The notes beneath the pieces are model-generated. The model had not been told where the DNA came from, did no database searches, and saw nothing but the letters and a program-made list of their open reading frames with translations. This document shows positions 7,044-14,761 of a stretch of DNA of 64,000 nucleotides, in pieces; the stretch's first letter is position 1; each line of letters starts with the position of its first letter. Source of the stretch: B10-G9 sp963712165 (GTDB lineage: Bacteria; Chloroflexota; Anaerolineae; Anaerolineales; UBA11858). The stretch covers positions 1,116,001-1,180,000 of the forward strand of contig CAVQGY010000002.1 in the NCBI GenBank assembly GCA_963712165.1, in the 5' to 3' direction. Position numbers and translations under genes: made by a program.

Positions 7044-8018
7044 CTATCCATAGCCATTAGGATGTGTCTGATGCCATTCCCAGGCGCTGGCGATGATGTC
7101 CTTTAGATCCGGGATTTGCGGCTCCCAACCCAATTCCAACTTGATCTTCTCCGAAGAGGCCACCAGGCGGGGGGAATCCCCCGGTCTTCTGGGTGTCTCC
7201 TCAGCCGGGATGGGGTGGCCCGTGACCTGGCGGGCAGTTTCGATCACTTCGCGGACCGAGTAGCCTTTCCCGTTGCCCAGGTTGTAGACCAGTTTTTCCT
7301 GATCTTCAAGGGCGTCCAGGGCTAACAGGTGAGCGGAGATCAGGTCTGCGATGTGGATGTAATCTCGGATGCAGGTGCCATCCGGGGTGGGATAGTCGGT
7401 CCCGAAGATCTTGATCCCCTGTCGTTGACCAAGGGGGACCTGGAGCACGAGGGGGATGAGATGGGACTCAGGCTGGTGGGCCTCACCCTGGTCAGGCAGG
7501 GCGCCGGCGGCGTTGAAATAGCGCAAAGCGGCGAACTTCAGGCCGAAGATCTCCCGGTAGAAATCCAGCACTTCCTCGATCATCAATTTGGTGTGGCCGT
7601 AGACGTTGATCGGCCCCAGCGGGGAGTCTTCGTCGAGCGGCTGTTCCGAGGACTGATAAACCGCGGCTGTGGAGGAGAGCACAAAGCGCTTCAGGCCAGC
7701 CCGGGATGCGGCGTCGATCAGGTTGACCGAGTTGGCCAGATTGTTGTGGTAGAAGGAGGCCGGGTCCTTCATGGATTCGCCAGCTTCAATAAAAGCCGCG
7801 AAATGCATCACTGCCTCAAACTGGTCCGTTGCCAGGGCGGCCTGAATATCGGCCTTGTTTGCCAGGTCGCCCTGGATGAAGGCGGCGCCATCCGGGACCG
7901 CCGCCCGGTATCCGGTGACCAGGGAATCGTAAACAGTGACCTGATGCCCGGCCTCGATCAGTTTAGTGGCTGCCGCGGAGCCGATATAACCAGCTCCTCC
8001 GGTGAGGAAGATCTTCAT
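7044..8018 (-). CDS. galE: UDP-glucose 4-epimerase
   Basis: 324 residues. Extended SDR enzyme interconverting UDP-glucose and UDP-galactose with bound NAD. The NAD site is GGAGYIG (7-13), the active-site YGHTK gives the Tyr-x-x-x-Lys pair, and STAAVY contains the catalytic Ser/Thr. The motif RYFNAAGA and C-terminal GNGKGYSVREV are characteristic. It supplies UDP-Gal for surface glycans. Monocistronic; its 3' end is duplicated twice downstream (6614-6964). Confidence 0.95.
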   Translation of the reverse strand: MKIFLTGGAGYIGSAAATKLIEAGHQVTVYDSLVTGYRAAVPDGAAFIQGDLANKADIQAALATDQFEAVMHFAAFIEAGESMKDPASFYHNNLANSVNLIDAASRAGLKRFVLSSTAAVYQSSEQPLDEDSPLGPINVYGHTKLMIEEVLDFYREIFGLKFAALRYFNAAGALPDQGEAHQPESHLIPLVLQVPLGQRQGIKIFGTDYPTPDGTCIRDYIHIADLISAHLLALDALEDQEKLVYNLGNGKGYSVREVIETARQVTGHPIPAEETPRRPGDSPRLVASSEKIKLELGWEPQIPDLKDIIASAWEWHQTHPNGYG

Positions 8019-8289
8019 AGACCCTGCTCCTTTTTAGGTGACATTCATTCATAGTCTACCATTTTTATGCAATAATAAGGTTATCAGCCCGGTCCAAGGG
8101 GATCTGATTGGCCTGCTGATACAAAAGCGATTTTTGTGCTGGAACAGGAGTGGTTATTTCCGGATGGATCTGGATGTGGTCATCACCAAGGAAATAACTA
8201 CCAGCACATGGTAGATCGTGGGTGGAGTGAAGAGAAACGGGGATCACTTTCAAGGATTTTCTCGTAAAATATTTTTTGAGAGATAAAGT
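8019..8289. other. Intergenic region with imperfect inverted repeat
   Basis: Between divergent galE and a hydrolase gene. The only structure seen is a nested inverted repeat: GTGCTG (8136-8141) with CAGCAC (8202-8207), and GTTATTTCC (8153-8161) with GGAAATAAC (8190-8198). A TAAAAT about 20 nt before the hydrolase start may be its -10. No convincing gene. Confidence 0.35.
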
Positions 8290-9198
8290 ATGGCTAAAAA
8301 ATATAAAGTTCTTAAACCCCCCGGGGAATTGATAGATGTCAATGGCCGCAACGTTCATATCCAGCGAATCGGCTTGGGTTCTCCAACTGTACTTTTCGAA
8401 TCTGGGATCTTCAGTTATTCGTTGGCATTCCACAGAGTTCAACGGGTAATATCGGAACATACCAGTACGATCAGCTATGATCGAGCTGGGCTTGGTTATA
8501 GTGATCCAAGCTCTAATCCGATCAGGATTTGGTCTGCATTTGTTGATGAGTTATCCGTTCTTTTGGATACTTTAAGTATTTCTGAGCCGATTGTCCTGGT
8601 GGGCTGGTCCGCAGGCGCTCAATTTATCCGCAATTTTGCGGACAGATTTCCAGAGAGAGTAGCGGGATTGGTCCTGATAGATAGTTCTGTTGATAATCTG
8701 AGCGATGCTTTTCCAGATGATATATCTCAAATCAATGAAAAGAGCGATCAGGATAGAAATGAGGAGTTCATACGTCTGTCCAAGCTCTCTAGAGAAAAAA
8801 TATTGAATGAATTCAAGGAAAACCCTCCCTGGATAAATCATCACCCAGATACATACAGCTACTATGAGGATCTGGCAGGTCCGGAAAATTTCAAGTATTT
8901 CCTCCAGCTGCGGTCCTTTTGGTTAGAGGAGGAGAAAAAAGGAGATAGAGTGGTCAGGACTTTGGGGGATATCCCGATGAATGTTATTTATGCGATCGAT
9001 GAAATATACCCGCCATATTCACAGGAGCAGATCGACATAATGAATAATATCTGGAGGCAAGCTCAAAAGGAATTAGCAGGACTTTCAACACAACATCGAT
9101 TGATTGAAGTTGTCTGTGGACATGATATTGCGAATGAAAAACCAGAAGTGGTCATTGATGCAGTCATTGATATAATTAATCAAGTGAGGCGGGTTTGA
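8290..9198 (+). CDS. Alpha/beta hydrolase
   Basis: 302 residues. The nucleophile elbow is GWSAG (Ser in G-x-S-x-G) after EPIVLV. An oxyanion-type segment follows VLFESG, and the probable catalytic His is in CGHDIANEKP near the C-terminus; Asp is likely DEIYPP. The layout is like proline iminopeptidase or lactonase-type hydrolases with a small cap. No signal peptide, so cytosolic. It looks richer in AT than its neighbours, which may mean transfer. The substrate is unknown. Confidence 0.8.
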   Translation: MAKKYKVLKPPGELIDVNGRNVHIQRIGLGSPTVLFESGIFSYSLAFHRVQRVISEHTSTISYDRAGLGYSDPSSNPIRIWSAFVDELSVLLDTLSISEPIVLVGWSAGAQFIRNFADRFPERVAGLVLIDSSVDNLSDAFPDDISQINEKSDQDRNEEFIRLSKLSREKILNEFKENPPWINHHPDTYSYYEDLAGPENFKYFLQLRSFWLEEEKKGDRVVRTLGDIPMNVIYAIDEIYPPYSQEQIDIMNNIWRQAQKELAGLSTQHRLIEVVCGHDIANEKPEVVIDAVIDIINQVRRV

Positions 9199-9220
9199 GG
9201 TTTGGAGATTGGAGCTTATT

Positions 9221-9718
9221 ATGAAGAAATCCTCCCTGATAGTCTTGCTATTCTTGCTGCTCATGGCCGGCTGCATCGAAATACCTCCCCAAAAACCAGC
9301 CATTCCTCCGGAAGATCCTGACCGGCCGGAAGCTGCCGCCCGGATGTTCTTTGATGCCTTAAATGTGGGGGATTACCAGGCTGCTGCCGACCTCTACGGA
9401 GGATCTTATGAAGTTCTGGTTGGCATGAACCCCGATCTTGATCCCAATGATGGACCGGCCCTTTTGGCTCAAGGATGTCAATTCAACGGTTTTACCTGCC
9501 TGCGGATGGGAGAGGTGCTGTCTGGCGAAGAAACCAACCCTGGAGAATATGACCTGGTAGTCCAATTCCAAACTGCCAGCGGGGATATCTTCCAGCTGGG
9601 TCCCTGCTGCGGGGCGGATGAGACTGAGATGCCCCCGGTCTCTGAATTCCCCATCCGGATAATCAGTGATGAGACCGGCGCCTTAAAGGTTCTGGACCTG
9701 CCCCCTTATGTGCCTTGA
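9221..9718 (+). CDS. Lipoprotein, unknown function
   Basis: 165 residues from the ATG at 9221, chosen over an upstream TTG because GGAG sits 6 nt before it. Lipobox LMAG-C at the end of a 17-residue signal. The mature part, from residue about 35, has an NTF2-like pattern (AAARMFFDALNVGDYQAAADLY) common in small secreted proteins, followed by Cys-containing strands (QGCQFNGFTC, GPCCG). It lies in the same direction as the hydrolase, 22 nt after its stop. Confidence 0.7.
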   Translation: MKKSSLIVLLFLLLMAGCIEIPPQKPAIPPEDPDRPEAAARMFFDALNVGDYQAAADLYGGSYEVLVGMNPDLDPNDGPALLAQGCQFNGFTCLRMGEVLSGEETNPGEYDLVVQFQTASGDIFQLGPCCGADETEMPPVSEFPIRIISDETGALKVLDLPPYVP

Positions 9719-9873
9719 ACCCATCCCGGATCCGACCCAGAATAATACTATGGGCGCAAGAACGATCATCCACAGTATCCCATCCTGATCCTCCCCCAAT
9801 TTTCCTGAAGATGCGGGTAAAATTCACCTATCCACCCACATAACCATTTTAACCCCCCTGATGAGGTTCTCCT

Positions 9874-10785
9874 ATGCGATCCATTCATTCCTCCGCTGAC
9901 CGGGTACCGGGTCTAGTGCTGATCCTGCTCCTGGCGGCCACCCTGACAGCCTGCAACCTGCCGACTCGGGGCGAGCCAGCAACCGCAACGGATATTCCCC
10001 CCATGGGGGATCTTAACCTGCTGGCCACCCTGACCCAGCAGGCGGTTGAAAAGATGGTCAAGACCTCAACTGCCAGGCCCATCCCCAGCGAGACAGCTGT
10101 TCCAGCTGAAACTTCTTTCCCGACGGGGTCCCCTTCAGCTTCTGCGCCAGTAGAGATCAAGTTCCGGCCGTGGGGTACTACCGCTTTTTACAAAGGGGAG
10201 ATCAGCCCCGGCCAACAGTTGGTCTATACCTATGAGGCAGGGGGAGGACAGACCCTGCTAGCGGCGGTTACCTCGAATGATCAGGATGTTATTTTTGAGA
10301 TCAAGGGCTTGAGCAACGGTAGTATATTGACTCCTTTCTCGGAGCGGTCCTCCTCGCTCGTAACCCAGCTGCCTGTTACAGGAGCTTATCAGATCACCCT
10401 CACCAGTGAAACCGAGAATACCTATTTCCTGTCAGTGGAGATCCCGGCGGAGCTCTCACTAGGGGTGGGATCCGGTTTTTATACTGTGGATGGGCGGGTG
10501 GAGGTGCTGGAAGAATTCTATCCTGAGGTTATGACCAGGGTGCGCTACATCCTGGACCTGGAGGAGGGGACGATTTTTGACGTCCAGATCCAGTCGGATG
10601 GGATCGAAAATCTGACCCTGGCGCTGACCGGTAAAGAGGACGGGGTACCTTATCTGCGGTATGTTGTCAAATCGGAATCCATTAATGATTTCCCGGTGAT
10701 GGTTTCCCAGGAGTACTATCTGGATGTCTATTCGGTTTCGGCTGAGTCTGTGGATTATCAGCTAGAGATCGAAATTGGGGAGTGA
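9874..10785 (+). CDS. Lipoprotein with beta-rich repeats, unknown function
   Basis: 303 residues. Signal peptide with lipobox LTA-C (residue 27). A Ser/Thr/Pro linker (about 65-95) precedes two similar beta-sandwich-like halves. The first half (about 97-195) has the pattern ISPGQQLVYTYEAGGGQTLL and TGAYQITL, as in pre-peptidase C-terminal (PPC) domains; the second repeats this. Probably a cell-surface binding or stabilising module. No catalytic residues recognised. Ends at a long hairpin. Confidence 0.65.
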   Translation: MRSIHSSADRVPGLVLILLLAATLTACNLPTRGEPATATDIPPMGDLNLLATLTQQAVEKMVKTSTARPIPSETAVPAETSFPTGSPSASAPVEIKFRPWGTTAFYKGEISPGQQLVYTYEAGGGQTLLAAVTSNDQDVIFEIKGLSNGSILTPFSERSSSLVTQLPVTGAYQITLTSETENTYFLSVEIPAELSLGVGSGFYTVDGRVEVLEEFYPEVMTRVRYILDLEEGTIFDVQIQSDGIENLTLALTGKEDGVPYLRYVVKSESINDFPVMVSQEYYLDVYSVSAESVDYQLEIEIGE

Positions 10786-10803
10786 GGGGTTAAACAGCAG
10801 GGA

Positions 10804-10836
10804 AGAGACCAGGTTTCTTAAAGAAACCTGGTCTCT
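10804..10836 (+). terminator. Long perfect hairpin without U-tract
   Basis: 16-bp arms AGAGACCAGGTTTCTT and AAGAAACCTGGTCTCT separated by a single A, 18 nt after the lipoprotein stop. No T-run follows. A member of the apex-CTTnAAG hairpins described in the findings. Confidence 0.6.
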
Positions 10837-10958
10837 GGATATTGGGCACACTACCACCAGTTTTAATTCCTCACTCCGCTCGGGATGGATAAGTGCCACG
10901 GACACCGAGGACTAACAATTTGTCATTCCTTTAGCCGGCTCATCGCCATTATTCAATA

Positions 10959-10985
10959 GGGCGACGCATCGCGTCACCCCTACAT
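10959..10985 (-). repeat. ATGTAGGGG-type hairpin element
   Basis: On the minus strand ATGTAGGGG then GTGACGC-GAT-GCGTCGCCC, an imperfect hairpin just after the glycosyltransferase stop (10995). The same ATGTAGGGG lead-in begins the terminator at 18171. Probably a dispersed 3' hairpin element. Confidence 0.5.
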
Positions 10986-10994
10986 TATTTGTGG

Positions 10995-12011
10995 TCAGGC
11001 ACACCTCCACCAATCCTGGCCCTGGATTAACCCCAATTCCTCCAGGTTTGCCTGGATCAGCGGCGCGGCCGAGCGAGCTCGCACAGCTGTGAGCAGGATC
11101 GGATCCTGGAATTTCCCCCACAGATCTAAGAGATCTTCTACCCCGATGATCGGCCGGCCTCTTTTCTCGCGGCCGATCTTCTTTTGATCAGCTTCCACGA
11201 AGGCGGTCAATGGCAGGCCTTGCCGCTCGAGGTGTTTGCTCAGACGACGGCCGGTCATGCCTGCCCCCCAGACAATCACAGCATCCCGATCTTTTGCCGG
11301 CCCCCGGGCCAGATAATGGGCTTTTGCTCGTAAGAAATTTTCTAACGAGTACCTGGGATCTTGATGGGTCAGGCGTCCGGGATGCTCCCTCCAATAAAAA
11401 AGGACTTCTGGAACCTTTGCGAACTGTGCTCCGGCCAGGTATAACCGCAGCCAGAAGTCATAATCCTCCGGCCAGCCCCGATCCTGGTAGCCGCCCAGTT
11501 CCAAGGCCCGATCCCGCCTGAAAGCCGCGCTGGGATTGGCGATGGGGCTTTCAACGAAGATCTCCCGGGTGATGTCCTCGTGGCTGATCAACTGGTTCAA
11601 CCAATCGTAATACAGCTGGAATCCCTCCCCGACCGCACCTGTGGGAAAACCTTCCACCAGGCAGGAGACCACAGTCAGTTCGGGATTTTCTATAAAAAAG
11701 TTACGCTGCTTCTCGATCCGCCGCGGGTGGCAGCGGTCGTCTGCGTCCATCCTGATGACGATTTCCCCCTGGCAGGTTTCCAATCCACGGTTGGCAGCAC
11801 CTACCACTCCCCGGTGGGGTTCGGCTAGGACGGTGATGCGGGGATCCTTAGTCACATATTCTTCCAGGATCTCGAGGGTGTTGTCCGTCGAGCCGTCATC
11901 CACGCAGATGATCTCAAAATCGGAATAGGTTTGGGCAAGGAGGGAATCCAGGGCTTCTTCCAGAGTGTCCCCGGCGTTAAAGCAAGGAAGAAGGATAGAG
12001 ATGTCGAGCAT
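10995..12011 (-). CDS. Family 2 glycosyltransferase fused to a C-terminal Rossmann-like domain
   Basis: 338 residues. The GT-A domain (1-225) starts ISILLPCFNAGDTLEEAL, with DDGSTDN for nucleotide binding, the metal-binding MDADDR (DxD), and an acceptor-site motif GWPEDYDFWLRL containing the likely base (ED). From about 240 a second domain begins with VIVWGAGMTGRRLSKHL, a nucleotide-binding GxGxxG fold as seen in sugar-modifying or PglD-like N-terminal domains. It transfers a sugar to a surface glycan; donor and acceptor unknown. Only 3 nt separate it from the nuclease gene upstream, so they form one unit. Confidence 0.85.
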   Translation of the reverse strand: MLDISILLPCFNAGDTLEEALDSLLAQTYSDFEIICVDDGSTDNTLEILEEYVTKDPRITVLAEPHRGVVGAANRGLETCQGEIVIRMDADDRCHPRRIEKQRNFFIENPELTVVSCLVEGFPTGAVGEGFQLYYDWLNQLISHEDITREIFVESPIANPSAAFRRDRALELGGYQDRGWPEDYDFWLRLYLAGAQFAKVPEVLFYWREHPGRLTHQDPRYSLENFLRAKAHYLARGPAKDRDAVIVWGAGMTGRRLSKHLERQGLPLTAFVEADQKKIGREKRGRPIIGVEDLLDLWGKFQDPILLTAVRARSAAPLIQANLEELGLIQGQDWWRCA

Positions 12012-12014
12012 TCC

Positions 12015-13262
12015 TCACTCTTCGGGATCCAGGATCTCCCGCGCCAGCTGGTTGAGTTCCTGGATCTCATCATCCGGGGTACCGCTGACTCGCCAGTAGG
12101 CGTCTAGCAGCTCCTGGGGGGTGAGTTCACCAACGGCCTGGTCCTGGCCCAGCCGCAAGCGAGGTTCATAAATGGGCGCTTTCTGGAAGTGGAATTCGAG
12201 TGTGCCGCTGGCTAATTCGCGAATGGCCGACTCGTCGAGCAGCGGCTCCCAGGATCGGGGATATTCCAGGACCAGGCGGAGAACAGCGCCTTCCAGCTTT
12301 TTCTCTCCTGGCAGGGCTTCCTGGATCTGACTGGTGATGTCCTCGCTGGACTCCAATTTCAAGCGCAGGTCCAGAAAAGAACGGATGCCCTTCAGCTCCC
12401 GCCAGTCGAGTTTGGTCTTACCTTTGCCCACATCGGCGATCATAAAGAATTTCTTGTCACTTGCTTCCCCGAAGTCCACTCTCTCGATCGATCCCGGGTA
12501 GACCACCGGGGGATGCTTTTTCGGATTGAGCTCTTGTTTTTTGTGGATGTGCCCCAGGGCTGTGTAATCCAGCCGGGGGTCGGCAGCGATCGATAAGGGC
12601 AGTACAAAATCCCGTCCCAGGCTGACCGAACGTTCTCCCCCATAGACCGCGCCTTCGACAGTTGCGTGGGCTATCAGAACAGTGGGAATGTCCGGATCAG
12701 CTCCATCCAGCCAGCTTTCCAGGTCCTGGGCCAGTTTGTCTTCCAGGGCTTTATAAAGGGTATCTGTATCCCGGCTTCCGATCTCCAGGGAAGAGGCCAT
12801 GGCAGAACGGGAGATCCAGGGCAGGGCGATAAGCTGGAAATCCAGGCTTTTTCCCTCCGGGGCCAACCGGGAAAGTTCCTCACGGCTGATGAATCCGGGC
12901 TGGTCAAGGATCATCACCTGGGGGACCTGGAGGGTAGCGAACTCAGCCAGGGCATGGGCCCGGCCTGCTGCGGGAGAGATATCGTGGTTCCCCACCAACA
13001 GCAGGGTGGGGATTCCGGCCTGACTGAGGCGCATGATCCGTTTCCCCCATTCCCGTTGGTAGGTGGGGGCAGGATTCTGGTCCTTATAGGCGTCGCCGGC
13101 AAACAGGACGCAGTCAACTTCCTCCCTGATGGCGGTAGCGATGATCTCGTCCAGCGAATTCAGGAAATCATGCACCCGCAGCGGCAGCCCGCTGGACGGA
13201 TCGCGCCGTCCATAAGTGGCGATGTCAATATGAGCATCAGCGAAGTGAAGGATTTTTGGCAT
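12015..13262 (-). CDS. sbcD: SbcD/Mre11-like DNA repair exonuclease
   Basis: 415 residues. Calcineurin-like metallophosphoesterase with all five motifs: FADAHID, AGDAYKD, GNHD, H in LIAHATVEG and GHIHK. The family cuts DNA ends and hairpins with the SMC-like ATPase SbcC/Rad50. The C-terminal domain (about 280-415) matches the SbcD capping region. No sbcC is adjacent: upstream is a gene for a C39-like protein, downstream a glycosyltransferase. It may act with a distant partner. No Shine-Dalgarno stands out; the start is set by homology (MPKILHFADAHID). Confidence 0.85.
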   Translation of the reverse strand: MPKILHFADAHIDIATYGRRDPSSGLPLRVHDFLNSLDEIIATAIREEVDCVLFAGDAYKDQNPAPTYQREWGKRIMRLSQAGIPTLLLVGNHDISPAAGRAHALAEFATLQVPQVMILDQPGFISREELSRLAPEGKSLDFQLIALPWISRSAMASSLEIGSRDTDTLYKALEDKLAQDLESWLDGADPDIPTVLIAHATVEGAVYGGERSVSLGRDFVLPLSIAADPRLDYTALGHIHKKQELNPKKHPPVVYPGSIERVDFGEASDKKFFMIADVGKGKTKLDWRELKGIRSFLDLRLKLESSEDITSQIQEALPGEKKLEGAVLRLVLEYPRSWEPLLDESAIRELASGTLEFHFQKAPIYEPRLRLGQDQAVGELTPQELLDAYWRVSGTPDDEIQELNQLAREILDPEE

Positions 13263-13316
13263 ATTTTAGTCAAGTGCGAGGGGGATCAAGTCCCTCCCCG
13301 GGACCTGATCGAAAGT

Positions 13317-14672
13317 TCATTCATCAAAGTTCAAAATACTGATCTGGTACAGGGCTGCCTGGAAGTTGGGATTGAGGTAGGCCGCGTAGTAAAGATCCTG
13401 CTTGGCCTGGGTTTTCTGTCCCAGGGCATAATAGGCAAGTCCACGCCAGTAAAAGCTCTCTTCGAGAGTGTCATCACCAATAGTGCTGAAGGTGAAATTC
13501 GCAAAATTGATAACATCCTGGTAGCGGCCGCTATAATAATAAGCCCAGTAGGGAGCCGTCTGGTACCAGGTGATGCGGTAGGGGCGTACAGAATCATCTG
13601 CGACCAAACCGCCGTATACCTGGTAGGCCTGGTCAAAGGCTTCTCCGGCATCTAGATAGTGCCCCATTTTCACCAGGCTGGTGCCCTTGTTGAACCAGGC
13701 GAAAAACTTATCCACGCCAGTGAGGGACTGAATCTCTTCTTCGGCAATTTCCAGGGCTTTGCCATAAGACCAAATGGGATCGCTGTATTGACCCAGAATT
13801 GAGTAGACTTTCTCCTGGTCAGCAGGTGGATAGACCACCATAAAAAAGTAATTGAATGAGCGCCAGCCTTCCAGGTAAGTCTGATAGTCCAATCTCGCAT
13901 TTTTAAATTTAGTCAGCGGTTCATCCCTTAACCAGTTGGAGTCCTGCACGATAAATTCCTCAGAGTCATCGTCATAACCAGTAGTGTATTGATAATGCCC
14001 CAACCAGGCAAAAGTTCCTGTGTAATCTACCTCGTAGTATCCCTTTTCTACCAACACAGGATAGCCGTTGGCGATAAGAGTTTTTAGCACTTCCAGAGTC
14101 CCCCCATGGCGAGCTAAGATGTGATAATCGGTGTATTCTGCTACAAAGTCGATCATTTCAGAGGGACTGACGTTTTTATCCAGGCGCCCCTGCTGGATGA
14201 AGTCCAGGTCAGGGTCGTTGACTCCAGGTTTGACCACCCTGGCAATGTCGTCCCGGTCTCCGGGCCAGCCCCAGAATTTCAGGGCCATGGCCAGGTTAGA
14301 TGGGCCGCAGTAGTTCCATCGTTCACGCTGGTCGACATAGACCACACCATCCAGGATGACAGATGTGGGCAGGGGCGTGGAAGTCTCCAGCGGTGTTTCA
14401 CCAGACGGGGTCGGGTCAGGAACATCTATGGTGGGTTCGAGGGTGGGTGGAAGGGGAGTGATCACTGATGTGGTCTGAGGTGTGATCTCACCGGGTATGA
14501 ATATGGCCTCGTCCGGCGGGTTGAAGGCGTAGGTGATGCGTGTTTTAAGCTCGTCGATTCGCCAGGAAAGCCTTTCGTAGACAAACGGGATCCGGTAAAC
14601 CAGGTATGCTGCCAGGATCCCCAGGGGGATCAGGGCCAAAAGCCACCAGCGCCGGTTTCGTTTTATATTCAC
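13317..14672 (-). CDS. Membrane-anchored C39-like peptidase with TPR region
   Basis: 451 residues. One N-terminal TM (about 9-27), a Thr/Pro-rich spacer (about 62-105), then a papain-fold C39_2 domain with the catalytic Cys in NYCGPSNLAMAL, the His in GHYQYTTGYDD and QDSNW. The C-terminal 150 residues carry TPR-like helices (WFNKGTSLVKMGHYLDAGEAF; FYWRGLAYYALGQKTQAKQ). Probably a surface protease, possibly for processing or degrading secreted peptides. Monocistronic between FtsK and sbcD. Confidence 0.8.
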   Translation of the reverse strand: MNIKRNRRWWLLALIPLGILAAYLVYRIPFVYERLSWRIDELKTRITYAFNPPDEAIFIPGEITPQTTSVITPLPPTLEPTIDVPDPTPSGETPLETSTPLPTSVILDGVVYVDQRERWNYCGPSNLAMALKFWGWPGDRDDIARVVKPGVNDPDLDFIQQGRLDKNVSPSEMIDFVAEYTDYHILARHGGTLEVLKTLIANGYPVLVEKGYYEVDYTGTFAWLGHYQYTTGYDDDSEEFIVQDSNWLRDEPLTKFKNARLDYQTYLEGWRSFNYFFMVVYPPADQEKVYSILGQYSDPIWSYGKALEIAEEEIQSLTGVDKFFAWFNKGTSLVKMGHYLDAGEAFDQAYQVYGGLVADDSVRPYRITWYQTAPYWAYYYSGRYQDVINFANFTFSTIGDDTLEESFYWRGLAYYALGQKTQAKQDLYYAAYLNPNFQAALYQISILNFDE

Positions 14673-14721
14673 GAGGGAATTATAACATCACAAGGGTAAG
14701 GGATTGGATCCCTTATAATCC

Positions 14722-14752
14722 GAGACTTAGTCTTTTAAAAAGACTAAGTCTC
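14722..14752 (-). terminator. Hairpin downstream of ftsK
   Basis: 15-bp arms GAGACTTAGTCTTTT / AAAAGACTAAGTCTC with one base between, 10 nt after the ftsK stop. There is no downstream T-run. Confidence 0.6.
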
Positions 14753-14761
14753 TTAAGAAAC

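Noticed and set aside
6830..7057. 75-residue frame on the minus strand ending WHQAHPNGYG
   Set aside because: Its end is a duplicated galE tail and its start overlaps the real galE stop; the middle is the repeat sequence with hairpins. Explained by duplication, not by a gene.
7329..8054. Long frame antisense to galE
   Set aside because: galE is certain; such shadow frames are common in GC-rich codon usage and carry no family pattern.
8065..8460. 131-residue frame before and across the hydrolase start
   Set aside because: It overlaps the well-supported start of the hydrolase on the other strand and has no recognisable motif or ribosome binding site.
12666..13655. Frame antisense to sbcD and the C39-like gene
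   Set aside because: Spans the gap between two certain genes and shows no domain.
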